A stretch of DNA of 64,000 bases from Micropterix aruncella (lineage: Eukaryota > Arthropoda > Insecta > Lepidoptera > Micropterigidae): positions 24,647,417 to 24,711,416 of the forward strand of contig OX155952.1 of assembly GCA_944548615.1 (NCBI GenBank). The letters are read 5' to 3'. The position numbers and the translations under genes were made by a program. The notes under the pieces were generated by a model. It was not told the origin of the DNA and did no database searches. It was given only the letters and a program-made list of their open reading frames with translations. Every line of letters begins with the position of its first letter. The first letter of the stretch is position 1. This document shows, one piece after another, positions 23,790-34,869 of the stretch.

Positions 23790-24862
23790 AAGAGAAGAAC
23801 TTGGAGGTACCTGGAACTACTTTCGCTTGGTTTAGAAACCGAGAGAAAAAAATCGAGCCTTATTTTTTTCAAGATGCCGATCTTGTATATTGTTCCAATG
23901 TGCCAGGTTTGATGTCAATGTTTAACACTCAATATGTGGCTGATGAATGGAGACTATTTATCGACTCTTATAAAAGAAGTTTAAAAGCTGTTATCCCACA
24001 ATGACAACAAATATGCCTTATATACCTATCGGGCATTTACTATATTTAAAGGAGAAGTGTGACAACTTTTCTTTGACCTTAGACAAACTCAAATATAGGT
24101 AATTTGAATGGACCATCTGTGGGAACCTGAAAGTCATTTCTATGATACTAGTACAATAAGGCAGTTACACCAAATACCGCTGTTTTCCCTGTGAATGGGA
24201 TAGCTGCTCAAAATCTCCCCACTGGATCCAGAAGGAGTGGCCAAGAAAAACACTTAAGGTTGGAGAGAAAAATTTACACGTTGAATTTTGGCAGACCAGA
24301 AAAAAATACTTTTACCTTCGCTGCACATAAAACTAGGTGTGATGAAGCAGTTTCTCATGGCATTTTCAAAAGATAGTTAAACCTTCAAGTATCTATTAAG
24401 CAAGTTCCCTAAGTTATCCGAAGCAAAATTGGAGGGAGTTTTTGTCTGAAGGACGAAAACTTTAAACATGTCATGAAATATATTGAGAAAATAGCGTGGA
24501 CTTCCTTCAAAGAAGTTGTAACAAAGTTTTTAGGAAACAAGAAGGATACCAATTTCAAAAACGTCGTTGAAAAAATGGTAACAAGTTTTAGAGATTTGGG
24601 ATGCTCAATGAGCTTAAAACTACACTTTTTAAACTCGCATTTGGACTATTTCCCAGAAAATCTTGGTGCAGTGAGTGAAGAGCAAGGAGAGAGGTTCCAC
24701 CAGCATATAAAGGAAATAGAGCGGATATACCAAGGACGGTGGAATTCAAATATAATGGGCGACTATTGCTGGATGCTGCATAGAGTAGAGCCACAGCGGC
24801 GCACAAGCGGAAAAGTTCAAAGCAAAGCTTCGAGGGGAAATATTGTAGATATTATATGGATT
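23790..24862 (+). pseudogene. Degraded copy of a widespread uncharacterised, probably transposon-encoded protein (EEQGERFHQ family)
   Basis: The best-preserved frame (24473-24868) reads AWTSFKEVVTKFLGNKKDTN, then LGCSMSLKLHFLNSHLDYFP, then ENLGAVSEEQGERFHQHIKE and YQGRWNSNIMGDYCWMLHR. These blocks belong to a multi-copy family of uncharacterised proteins seen in arthropods, cnidarians and other animals. Upstream pieces fit the same family in order: LGGTW near 23802, WRLFIDS..RSLK near 23950-23990 and LPSLHIKLGVMKQFLMAF near 24313-24365, in different frames. The His and Glu pattern suggests an enzyme or transposase-like role, but no activity is established to my knowledge. At least three frameshifts and several stops make it a pseudogene. 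Family recognition is strong; the class of mobile element is not certain. Confidence 0.75.
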
Positions 24863-25259
24863 TTTTAAATTCTATTGTACCATATATTTATTTTAAATTT
24901 TATAACAATAAAAAACTAGAAAATATGACGTGGTATATTTTTTTTATTTCAAGGTTTTTTTACTATTTTCCTATATGCATTGCTGGTTTTGAATAAATTT
25001 TCATTTTTCATTTGCAGAAAATCTCTACGTGATGGAGCATAAATGATGGATTTTTTTAATTCAACGCATTGAAAACTATAGGAAACATCCATTACGGTGT
25101 AAAAAAAAGTCCTAATTTGCAGCCCTGTGTAATGGCTGCAGGGAATTCAGCAATTTAAACCGTCTGTTTAAAAACATGTTCAGATCTAATTTGTTTGACA
25201 ACGCTAAATGGTGTACTAACTCAATTTAAGTATATGTATTTTACTACTACGGACGTGTA

Positions 25260-26074
25260 TCTATGCTAATATTATAAAGAAGTAATGTTTGTCAGTTTGA
25301 ATGTTTGTGTTTGTAAGTTTGTATGTAAGGGGTAATCTCCGAAAGTACTCACCCGTTTTCAAAAATTCTTTTACTAATAGAAAGCTTTGTTATCTATGAG
25401 TGCTATAGGCTATTTTATAGTGATGAATATTGATTATTTAATACTAAATCATGATATTTATAAATAAAGTCGGAGAAAAATGAGCTGGTGATGACGAAAC
25501 GGTGTGCTCTGTCAAAACGGTTGAATATATGTGAAAACAATATAAGACTAAAACATTGGCTTCAAAGTCTGTAAAAATCTATAAAAAAGTCGGCAACAGT
25601 GTATATCCAACTTTTATATTTAAGCTACAATAACTGGTTGTATGTCTCAAATAATAAAAAAAATAAGTATGCAGTGTTTGTTGAAGACATTAGCGATAAA
25701 ATAACAATTCTTATTAAAATAAATTCATTTATTACGACGGGTTGTTAATAAAGATATAATTAGCCATTTACTGTAAGCTTTCAGATAGTATAGTTATAGA
25801 GATATCATGACATTAGTAACGCGTCCAAGCACCCTGAAATGCCTAGCAGGCGGCGGCGGCGGCTGCTGGCACAGAAAGATCAGCGTTCAGCGGAAGGCGG
25901 CACGGGTGGCGATGAACAAGACGCGTAGGTCTACGATATAAATAGCGTGCATCTAAGGGGAAACGTCTTGCACTAAATATCGAGAGGTAGCGCCTAAAAA
26001 GGAAAATAAACGCCATCCTACTTAAATTTTAAAACCGAAACTTTACGCGGAGCGAAGATGCGGGCAACAGCTAG
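25260..26074 (+). mobile_element. Helitron-like non-autonomous element (candidate)
   Basis: Begins TCTATGCTAATATTATAAAG and ends GCGGGCAACAGCTAG, lying between an A (25259) and a T (26075). Helitrons insert between A and T, start with TC, end with CTRR (here CTAG) and have a GC-rich hairpin just before the end; the ACGCGGAGCG...ATGCGGGC stretch could form one. The opening also carries the GGGGTAATCTC...AAATTC block common in lepidopteran repeats of this type. A CGG-rich tract lies at 25850-25870. No Rep/helicase is present. The structure could also belong to another terminal-motif family. Confidence 0.5.
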
Positions 26075-26193
26075 TTGTTAATATTTTCCTTTTATTTCAT
26101 TATCGTTTTTCTCTAGATTGCTAGGTCATCACTCATAATAACCGCTAGGTCATGTACGTAAACAGAATACGATACTCCAGTATGAAGAGCGCA

Positions 26194-26442
26194 TTATTCG
26201 GCAAAGAAGCAGGACAGTGTGTTGAGGAGGATGGGAAGCTTATTTCGCTGCAGATACGCCACTCCACATTCGTTCCATACATCATCGGTGGTAATCGCGT
26301 TTGCGCTCGCAAAGCCCCACAGCCAGGTGTCCCTCAAGGCGTAGCAAACAATGAAGCACTCAGCAGCGCTGGGATTGTTCGGGAACCCGCTTCTACATAG
26401 CTCTCCGTAGCGGTGTTGCTTTACTATCAATACAATGACTAT
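26194..26442 (-). CDS. Unrecognised open reading frame, possibly a coding relic
   Basis: A minus-strand frame of about 80 codons reads smoothly from CALRDTWLWGFASANAITTD to DVWNECGVAYLQRNKLPILL with mixed, protein-like composition, unlike the low-complexity frames elsewhere. I do not recognise a family. There is no clear start codon context, and the region sits just right of the Helitron-like end. It may be an exon piece carried by a repeat or a relic of a transposon ORF. No support beyond composition. Confidence 0.25.
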   Translation of the reverse strand: MVIVLIVKQHRYGELCRSGFPNNPSAAECFIVCYALRDTWLWGFASANAITTDDVWNECGVAYLQRNKLPILLNTLSCFFAE

Positions 26443-26819
26443 GACGTCGACTACGCTAAAGGGGTGAATAGGTAAAAAATATACCTATTTATTATTGCGT
26501 GGATTTACTGGATATTATTTATTGGATAATATTTACTGGATAACTTAAATACCAGCACATTAAAAAAAATATATGAAACTATTGTATATACTTATTGGTC
26601 TGGACATGTAGACCATGCTCTTGCTTCAAATTGCTTATCTTCTGGTTCTGGCATGCACGCAGAAACACTGTAGTATTCAAGCATGATCCATTTGATTTTA
26701 AAAGTGTACAGGCTATTTGCAACGCGACTGGTTGAAGGCCCATTTACATTATGCTTTCTTATGCACTGAAATAGTGGCTTGATACCGCTACATCTGTATA
26801 AAATAATGTAAAGAGCGAC

Positions 26820-27465
26820 AGATAACGGTTCCATGCAGCATGGGCCGTATGACCTGCTTGTTATCTTGTGTCGGCTCGACTTACGGTTCAGCTGCCATCC
26901 GGTAACCTCCTCAAAGAGCGATAAATCTGGAAAGGAATCACTGTGAACCTTGTTACAGCTGTGTCGCGGACAGGTGAGATCGGATCCAATCTGAGGGAAC
27001 ACCTCGGGTGCTGCCGGGTGGCTTGAGCATCGTGCGGCGTTAGTCAATCTACTGTGCACTCCGACGAATACACGGGGGGGGGGGGGGGGCTGGAAACGTA
27101 CGTTGTTCAACTGATTTCAGCTGCCTTTCAATTGGCATTGGCCACCCGATCCATTGGCCACCCGATCCCCTGTGAGCTTGACGGGGAAAGGGCGCCTTGG
27201 TCCGCGGTAAATTCAAACTGAATTACCGTTAACGTCAGGTAGAGGCCGTGCAAGCGACTTCGAATCCAAGACCAGACTGGAGGACAAACACTTCACTTAA
27301 CAGTGCCTCGCGGTAAGGTGTTGGTCACAGTTTTTTCGGTGGAGCAAGGTAGTGGACCATTGTTATCTGTTAAGGTTTTACTCCATGAGTGATAGAATTA
27401 CCTGATTTCTTTAAAATTCCCCTTAGTGACGAGTTTGTCCGCTGTGTTGTCACCCCCAGATAATG
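26820..27465 (+). repeat. Family X, copy C, with a G16 homopolymer
   Basis: Holds the full block order: GGGCCGTATGACCTGCTTGT, GTGTCGGCTCGACTTACGGT, CATCCGGTAACCTCC, TGTGCACTCCGAC, CCTTGGTCCGCGGTAAATTC, GTGCAAGCGACTTCGAA, GCGGTAAGGTGTTGGTC and the GTGACGAGTTTGTCCGCTGT 3' module. The short G-run that follows TGTGCACTCCGAC in other copies is expanded to 16 G (27074-27089). The antisense frame is open through the first third, as in copy A2. Confidence 0.7.
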
Positions 27466-28439
27466 GCAAGGGCGCCAAGGGTGTCAGGTGCGAGTAAGCA
27501 TAGATTATCGTGCTAATTTATCATATTTTTCAGTTCTTTTATAGCTCTGTTAAGCTTGGTTTTGTAAGAAGGACTTATTGCTTTGGTTTTGTCTTTGCAT
27601 TTCTAATTTTAGGTGTGAATTCACTCGCTGCCGAATGTATAATGTTATTAAACTCGACGACACCAGTATGGAGGTAAACTTATGTTTTCAGTCTAATATT
27701 AAGGTCTATTCTACTCGCTATGGTATGTCTATAAAAGTCCCAGTTGGCATTTTGGTATAGGAATAGCTCAATAACAGCAAAAAAACACATAAATCACACA
27801 TTCAGCATAATAACAATGTTTCTAGAATATTTATATAGCAATGTAAATTACCTACAAAATGGACAAACATGCACAAGTTACAGCCATGAGAATTGTAAAT
27901 ATCAGGCGAGTACCTGAAAGCTAAGGCCATTCGCCTGCCGCCAGTCCAAAATAGAAGTAAAAATAATGCAAAGTTTTACGTGCGCATTAGTTACTGCCGC
28001 CCTCGGAGCTACTGGAGCGCCACTAAACAATGCCGCAATTAAATTTGTCAAGCTTGCGAATGTTGTGATACGTGCTAGTAAATCGTGCTAGTTGCATGGT
28101 AGTTATCAGTTTTTAATAAAAATAATCTAGTATTAGTAATCTACTCAACGTGTGTAAGTAAGATCGTGATGTAAGTATTTTGATAATAAATTTTCGACTT
28201 GTTACACGATAGGTAATGTAACATTAAGTTGAATTCGCATTAACAGAAGCTCGGAAAGAAATAATAAATAACTTTTGAACGGAAGTCTAAAATTAGAAGA
28301 CCCTTAACCATAAGTGAGAAGCAGACAAATTATGTGATGTGTCTATATTTTAGTTGAAGTGTAAGTACGTTAGCGCTGACTTTACCTTGGACATTACTTT
28401 GTCAAACAATAGGGACCATAGACTCTGTAGTGCCCAACA

Positions 28440-28850
28440 CTATCATAGTCGAGAAAAACTAAGGCAAGGTAGAGGGAAACGCTCCCGACGAGGGGACATC
28501 TTAACGGTCAATAGCACAGAAGCGAAATTTGTATACTCATTCAAATATGATAGCCCGTTCTTAGTTTCTTCGCGACAGGGCTGCTGTACTCAAAGTTGGC
28601 TTCCTACGAGAGGACTCCTCAACGGTCGATAGCACAGAAACGAAAGTTTGAATACACTTTAATTGTGATAGTCCTTTCTAAGTTTCACCACAATAGGGCT
28701 GCTGCACCCAGGGTTGGCTTTCAACGAGGGGACTCCTCATCAGTAAACAGCACAAACACGAAATTCTGCATTGCATTCAATTATGATAGCCCGTTCTATG
28801 TTCCACTATGATATGGCTGCTGTACACAGGGTTGGCTCGGGATAGAGCAT
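28440..28850 (+). repeat. Tandem array of ~118-bp units (satellite S118), array 1
   Basis: About three and a half units repeat at 118-bp spacing (GTTGGCT at 28595, 28713 and 28831). Each contains GGGGACTCCTCA(A)CGGTC-like sequence, an AGCACAGA..CGAAA block, ATTCAATTATGATAGCCCGT and GGGCTGCTGCACCCAGGGTT. Open frames crossing units are repeat artefacts. The same unit forms the array at 38785-39096 / 40700-40775. Confidence 0.85.
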
Positions 28851-29172
28851 TTTATTAAAAACTTGTTTTTAAAAATGTGTTTTTACTATTAACTTATTTC
28901 TAGTCCTTCTGTTGCAAAAAGCAACACACAAATCATAGACCTGTCATTATATGACTTAATACAAATATTCAAAACTACAAAAATATGAGTGCTCGAAAAT
29001 TTATTAAGTGAGTATCGATATAAATTTTTGAGACTCTATTTAATGCGCTGATTTGGGTACAAACCGATAATCAAATAAAGCTGTTTTACGTAACATAATA
29101 GCAGCCATATCTTCCAGATAAATTTTCCATTAAAATCGCCAAAAAAAATTTCAAACATAGCTCCTATTTATA

Positions 29173-29205
29173 CTTCCTTCTAAACAGAGTAGAAGGAAGT
29201 ATACA
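29173..29205. repeat. Perfect hairpin ATACTTCCTTCTA / TAGAAGGAAGTAT
   Basis: A 13-bp perfect stem with a 7-base loop (AACAGAG). The right half plus flank (AACAGAGTAGAAGGAAGTAT then ACAT) occurs again inverted at 30902-30926, about 1.7 kb away. It may mark the ends of an element enclosing family X copy D. Confidence 0.7.
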
Positions 29206-29549
29206 TCCCAACCTATTTAGTAATAAGCTTTAATACTAGAATTTACTAATACTAGATATATAATAATAATATCACATAAATAAAGGCATACGCCCTAGAA
29301 ATGTAGATATTGTGAGGCTCCTGAATATAGGAAGGCCCAGGTGGCTAGGGATTCATTCGGGATTCAACACGTGTTCATAAATTAGATCAATAATATATGC
29401 TAATTATTCGATCGGAATGTTTTTTTTACCAACGTTTGAAAATGTCACGATGGTACAATTAAGATTACATAAATTGAGCACTAATACATAGATCACGAAA
29501 TTCCGAGAGAGATGCCCCTACTTTCAAAACCCACACGCATTGCTTCCGA

Positions 29550-30172
29550 GAATACAGACAACCTTGAACCTAATATAGGCTTATGGGTCAACACCTATCC
29601 GGTAGCCTCCATGCAGAATTGCGATTAGGACTCTGGCCTGCGGGCCAGTTTCCCTTGTAGTCAACCTTCGGGCGCTCCTGGACAGTTTTCGCATCGTGCG
29701 GCGTTAGCCAATCGATTGTGCATTCCGACTGATAGCCGGGGTAGTCTTGAAACAGTATTGCTATCTATAGAGCGGGACAACTGCTCTTTAAACGACCAAT
29801 CAGCTACCCAATAGCGAATGAAGAGCCGGGCAAAGAATGCCGTGGTCCGCGATAGATTTGGTAGACACTATATCACCGCTACGTAAAGGAGAGCTAGCGC
29901 AACGACCTCGAACCTGTAACCAGTCGGGAGACCGGGGTAACCTGGTTGCAACTGAAGGTACGAGCGCAAGTATCGGCCCGCTGAGTGAATAACCTTGTTA
30001 TCTCGCGGTAAGGCGTTGGCTTCTTACGGGCGATTGGCATAACTGGACAGTGGACTATTTTCGTCCCAAGTCTTCTACGCTGACCTCACGGGAGACAGAA
30101 TGATCTAATATCGTTAAAACTTCCTGAGGTGACGGGTTCGCCCATTGTAGTTGACAGCTACAGTTGCTGATT
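29550..30172 (+). repeat. Family X, copy D
   Basis: Well-preserved copy: TTATGGGTCAACACCTATCC, GTGCGGCGTTAGCCAATCGA, TGTGCATTCCGAC, CTATAGAGCGGGACAACTGC, CGTGGTCCGCGATAGATTTG, CCAGTCGGGAGACCGGGGTA, CTCGCGGTAAGGCGTTGGCT, then TTGGCATAACTGGACAGTGG and the 3' module CTTCCTGAGGTGACGGGTTC ending GTTGTAGTTGACAG. The 3' portion has a tRNA-like A-box (TGGCATAACTGG) and a B-box-like GGGTTCGCCC about 95 bp apart, which is wider than usual. Confidence 0.7.
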
Positions 30173-30179
30173 AGGTTGA

Positions 30180-31700
30180 GAGTACAATTTTAATAAACTA
30201 TACACGACTATTTTCACGAAAATAACTGCTGCAGTGTACGACCTTACCTACATATATCTTTTTTCATTGTGCATTTATTATCTGATCTGTATCATTCTAA
30301 GTAAATATTTTAACTCTCCTATCACCTACTTCTAATTACCGTATAGATTCAAACTATGCAAACTTATGCAATTATGGTAACAACATAATAATATGGTACC
30401 ATCGGTTTGTATGATGATTGAGGCTGGAGGTTGTCACTGGAACTCCCTTGTAGCTTACAATAAGTTCTTCAAGTTCGTTCAAGTTAAAGTCTCAATTAGT
30501 CTTTGCTTACATGTTGTAATTAGTCTTTGCTTACAGTCTTAGCTGACATACCGGGAGGGTCTGATAAAGAGGGGGAGGTGGTGGTAGCGCAACTCAAAAA
30601 TGACCGATTTTCAGTTTTTATATGTATGATTTAATTATTACCAATGCGTTTTAGTGAATAATTTGCGGGGCGAAGAGAGAGACTCCTAGATTGATGAACC
30701 AAATGGTAAACTATCTGATGTAAACTGCGTTCCATGTCGACGTAGACACATACTCTCGTAAACAACAGAGAGCCTTCCATGTTTTTGTAACCAAGGCAAT
30801 GGCAATGACAATGGCAAGTGACCGCTATAGTAATTGCGTTATTCTGCGTGAGTTTAAACCGTTCGATGTTGCAGATGTTCTTTTTCCACGTGGATCACCT
30901 CTATGTATACTTCCTTCTACTCTGTTTCATCTCAGTTACTCTCATCAGTAACTCTCGCAGCGCAAGCGTCGCAGCTGGATTAATACACTCGATTAGAGAA
31001 TTCAACATGTTGGTGAATTCCCAAGTTGCAATCAGCGAATTACAAAATTCACGTCGTCAATTAGGCCGCTATTGTTATTTCGCTCATTCCCGAAAATCAG
31101 CCACTGCAACGCTCGGACGTTCAAAGCAATTCAATTATTAATAAGTGTGTGATTAGTATGCAAATTATATGATTCGGGGATTTCGTCGATTATAATTAAT
31201 AATGATTAATTGTAAAGAGTTGAAAGAATTCCGAATTTTAGTATCTACCCATATGAAAACGAAAGAAATCAACTTCAAGATGTGAATATTGCAGCGTTTC
31301 AAAAGAAACGCATATTTTTAAAACATATACGTTCACATTTTCTAGTATCCGAGCCATTTCTGGATCTTTCATTGCTCGGTGAAAGCGATTAATATGCAGA
31401 GGGTGGTATAAATTTTTGACATCCATTAGTGGCTGCGCGGCGGCGAGAGAGCCCCTCTACTCCTGCATTTGCGCCTGTGCACCGTTGGTTAATGTGGTCT
31501 AATCGGGGTTAGGGCTATACCCTCATATATCACCTGCAAATTTAATTGTCCCTATAGCTATAAATGAAATTCATCGGTCTTTGTACGTTCTATATTCAGA
31601 ATCATTAAAATTACTCCGAAAGTACAGAAAGCAAGCGATCTAAAGAACATACGTTATCGATTATATCATTTTGATTACATAGTACCTATCTACCAAATAT
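30180..31700. other. No gene recognised
   Basis: Contains a 25-base inverted match (30902-30926) to 29186-29210. An open frame at 30818-31141 has no recognisable domain and partly covers that repeat. Otherwise nothing seen. Confidence 0.35.
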
Positions 31701-31714
31701 ACTTATTTTAAATG

Positions 31715-32305
31715 ATGCAAATATACGCTGGCGCTTGATACGCCAGCTAGGCCTCTGTTTAGAGATTTCTGCATCAGGACGCTGCCTTCCATTTATATAA
31801 TGGAAGTAGCGCTGTTCGCTCGCAGAAATCTAGCCGATTTTGAAGTGAATGGTGTGCATCATCACTATCCAACAAGATCCCGTAGCATGCTACGTTCGAC
31901 AAGTCATGCATTATCCAAGTCGGAGAGGCTAGCTTATATCGCCGGCCCAGCGGTTTACAACAAACGCAGAGAGCACTCTCTTGACGTGTTTAAGAGACGC
32001 ATTAAGAGATACCATACAGATAAGGCGTTTTACTCATTGGAGGAATATTACTCGAGTGAAGTCTAAAATGCTTTGGTGGCTAAAGTATTTAATGATCTCT
32101 TTTGCATTTTGTCTTGTATTTTCTTCTTTTTACATTATTCTTGTGTTTTTTTTTCTTCATTTTGTTTTGTTTATTTTATTTTTTCTTTACGATAAAAAAA
32201 AATATATGAATGTTTGCTAATCTAACTTGGATACCAGTATACAAGTCCCTATTAAGTGTGTGCAGTATGCCAATAAAATGAATATGAATATGAATATGAA
32301 TATAC
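31715..32305 (+). pseudogene. 3' end of a CR1/Jockey-type LINE with (GAATAT)n tail
   Basis: An open stretch (31800-32066) ends ...GPAVYNKRREHSLDVFKRR, then FYSLEEYYSSEV and a stop. This is the typical LINE pol C-terminus: a YNK/FN.LP block, a SF-K-R--K--L block and a short acidic tail. An AT-rich 3' UTR follows, ending in ATGAATATGAATATGAATAT (32278-32305), a microsatellite tail of the sort added at LINE 3' ends. The catalytic domains are absent, so it is a 5'-truncated insertion. Another LINE end (34870-35706) uses a different tail, so two families are present. Confidence 0.75.
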
Positions 32306-32344
32306 ATGTCTACGTAAAGCAATATACAGGATAAGTTCTTTTAT

Positions 32345-32725
32345 TAGTAACATCCTTGTAGTGGGTGAATTAGTACAAGCAAGTAAGAAACTTTTGATAT
32401 AATTTTATTTTGAAAGAACAAAATTAATTATTTATTTTCGAAAAAAAAGTTTTTTTTTATTTGAAATATGTTGTTTTATTTAAAAAAAAGTTTAAAAGGC
32501 GTTATGCGCGTTGTGAGATCTATTGGTATGTAAAATATGGCGAATAAGCAATATTCGCGATATTATGGCACAGCGCTGCTCAACGCTTGACAAACTTTTA
32601 TTTAACAGTTAATTTGTTCAATTTTATTTTAAAAAAGACATTTCTTTTTCCCAATTTTTTTTAACAAAAGTTGCCTACTTGCTCGTACTGATTCACCCAT
32701 CACAAGGATGTCACTAATAACAAAC
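32345..32725. mobile_element. Inverted-repeat MITE (AGTAACATCCTTG ends)
   Basis: Left arm TTAGTAACATCCTTGTAGTG and right arm (minus strand) TTAGTGACATCCTTGTGATG each continue for about 55 bp through GGGTGAAT.AGTAC.AGCAAGTA and AACTTTTG. About 380 bp in total with an AT-rich centre. A third end of the same family is at 47205-47290. Confidence 0.8.
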
Positions 32726-33139
32726 TCCCTTATAGCCTACCTTAGTATAGGCGAGGCTTTTAATTTAAAAATATATGTAATATTATAGATCAATAAATAA
32801 TTTTGAAATTGAAAATTTGAATTTAAAAACTCACGTGGTAGTAACCCGACCCACAAAAACTTTACCAGTTTACATTAGCAAGCATATCATCAGCAAAATA
32901 ACCGTACTTAAATAGAGATCAGTAGACTGTAGTTTAGATTTCGACAGATTCTATAGTTATTATAGGTTTCTATAGATTTCCATTCTAATGTTTTCATATA
33001 TTTAGATAAAGAAAAGCTTCCAGCGGTCGCAATGATAAAACGGAATATGGCAGACTAATTGTATTACACACATAAATCTGTATGCTACGTCTTGATTACA
33101 TCGGCGAGACACATTTAGTAAATTTTTTGATTAAACATG

Positions 33140-34560
33140 ACACAGTTCTATGAAATGATTATTAACAGCAACACCAATGCACTGGGATCACAACACGTCG
33201 ATTATAACGTCAACAAGCAATTATTAATGGCATCACTGGAAGCAAAAATGTATTAGTCGTTTACCAGTGGCTCAGAAAGTATGGTGCAACATTCATAATT
33301 CCAAGAGGTAGGTTTGGGGAGTTTATCGGTAGGCTATGTTTCGTGAATTCAATTTCATCTTTGAACCTACTTATTCAATAAACAAGTATTGTAATCGTTG
33401 TATTTAAAGTGTAAATCTATGTAGGAGCGATTTTCCATGCAATGATTAATCACAGCAACATCAATGTACTGGGATTACAACATATTATAACGTCGAAAGC
33501 AATTAATAATGGCATCACTGCAAGCAAAAATGTATTAGCTGTTTACAAGTCGTTCAGAAAGTATGGTGCAACATTCATATTTCCAATACGTTAAAATGCA
33601 ACTGATAGGTTCTCGTGTCACGATAAAATATTTGTTCATGGCTCTCCATAAGTCCGTCTTATATACAATGAACGTGGCTGCATTCCAACAGTTGCAAACT
33701 GACGACTAGCAGTCAGTTAAATGTGTGGCACTTTGTTCAGGGTTAGGGTCACATTCACGGGTCAACACCCATCCGGTGGCCTCCACGCATGAAGTGCGAG
33801 CCCGGGTAGGAATCTGGCCTTAGGGCTAGTTTCCCCTAGGAGTCAACCTTCTGGCGCTCCTGGACGGTCTAAGCACCGTGCGGCGTAAGCCAATCGGTTG
33901 TGCATTCTGACTAACTGTCGGGGGAGTCTGGAAGCAGTACTGCTTCCTATAGAGCGGGGGTGGTTGCTGACCTAACGGCGACTGCTCTTGAAACGACCAT
34001 CGGCTACCCGATTCCGGGTGAACAGCCGGGCAAAGGATGGCGTGGTCCGCGATAGATTCGATTTATACCGTTTCACCGCTTCGTAAGACCTCGAACTCGT
34101 AACCAGTCGAGTGACCGGGGCAATCTGGTAGCAACTGAAGGTAAGGGCGTGAATGTAAGCCCGCTGGGTAGCATACCTCGTTATCTGGCGGATAAGGCGT
34201 TAGCCTCTTACGGGCATGTGGCGGAGCTTGACGGTGGACTGTTTTATCCTAAGTCTTTTGCGTCCACTTCACGGGAGATAGATCGTACATTTCGTTAAAA
34301 CTTCCTGAGGTAACGGGTTCGCCCGTTGTAGTTGACATCTCTAGTTGATAGACTATGTTTCGTGAATTCTATTTTTTCTGCGAACCTACGTATTCAATAA
34401 ACAAATATATTTTATTCTATTCTATTTTATTACTTGTCTTTAAATTGTAGATAACCTGATAGTTTTTCCGCCAAATCCAAGTGCAATTATAGCTGCCAGA
34501 AACTGAGATCAACGAGATTTGGATCTATGTAGGAGCGATGAGTAAATTTATGATCTATTG
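33140..34560 (+). repeat. Two direct repeat units, the second interrupted by family X
   Basis: Unit 1 (33140-33435) and unit 2 (33436 onward) share AACAGCAACACCAATG-like, ATTAATGGCATCACTG, GCAAAAATGTATTAG and AGAAAGTATGGTGCAACATT blocks. A shared tail, CTATGTTTCGTGAATTC ... ATTCAATAAACAA ... CTATGTAGGAGCGAT, appears at 33333-33432 and again at 34353-34540, with family X copy E between. So copy E lies inside unit 2. Pieces of unit 2 (ACTGATAGGTT, then AACG(C/T)GGCTGCATTCCAACA) recur at the right window edge, 63915-64000. Confidence 0.7.
33735..34350 (+). repeat. Family X, copy E
   Basis: Complete copy with all blocks in order: CACGGGTCAACACCCATCCG, GAAGTGCGAGCCCGGGTAGG, TTCTGGCGCTCCTGGACGGT, GTGCGGCGTAAGCCAATCGG, CTATAGAGCGGGGGTGGTTG, GATGGCGTGGTCCGCGATAG, AACTCGTAACCAGTCGAGTG, GATAAGGCGTTAGCCTCTTA, CGGTGGACTGTTTTATCCTA and ACTTCCTGAGGTAACGGGTT, ending GTTGTAGTTGACATC. 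It has no inverted ends or A-tail. A good reference copy for the family. Confidence 0.75.
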
Positions 34561-34869
34561 TTAAGCATCTCTGACAGAAGCAAAACGAGGACTTTAACGA
34601 ATACGACAGTAAGAGACGAATTCATAAAATAACTTTATTTTTCGCGTAATAACTTTGCCACCTAATTTAGCAGCGATAATTAGAGATCAGAACATTATTA
34701 GCTAGTCAGTCTTAAGAACCATATTATGTAGTTTTGCAGTATTCTGTACGAGACACTTTCTTGGCACAAGTCAATGAAGTAAGTAGGCGAATATATAATG
34801 GCTTTCATAGCCTTCGAAGGTTGCAGAGACTCCTCCCTGTAAGCACTAAGTAAACCATAGCTCAAAGTC

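Noticed and set aside
26592..27110. 172-codon minus frame at family X copy C
   Set aside because: Half lies in unrelated AT-rich flank and half in the repeat, so it is not one gene.
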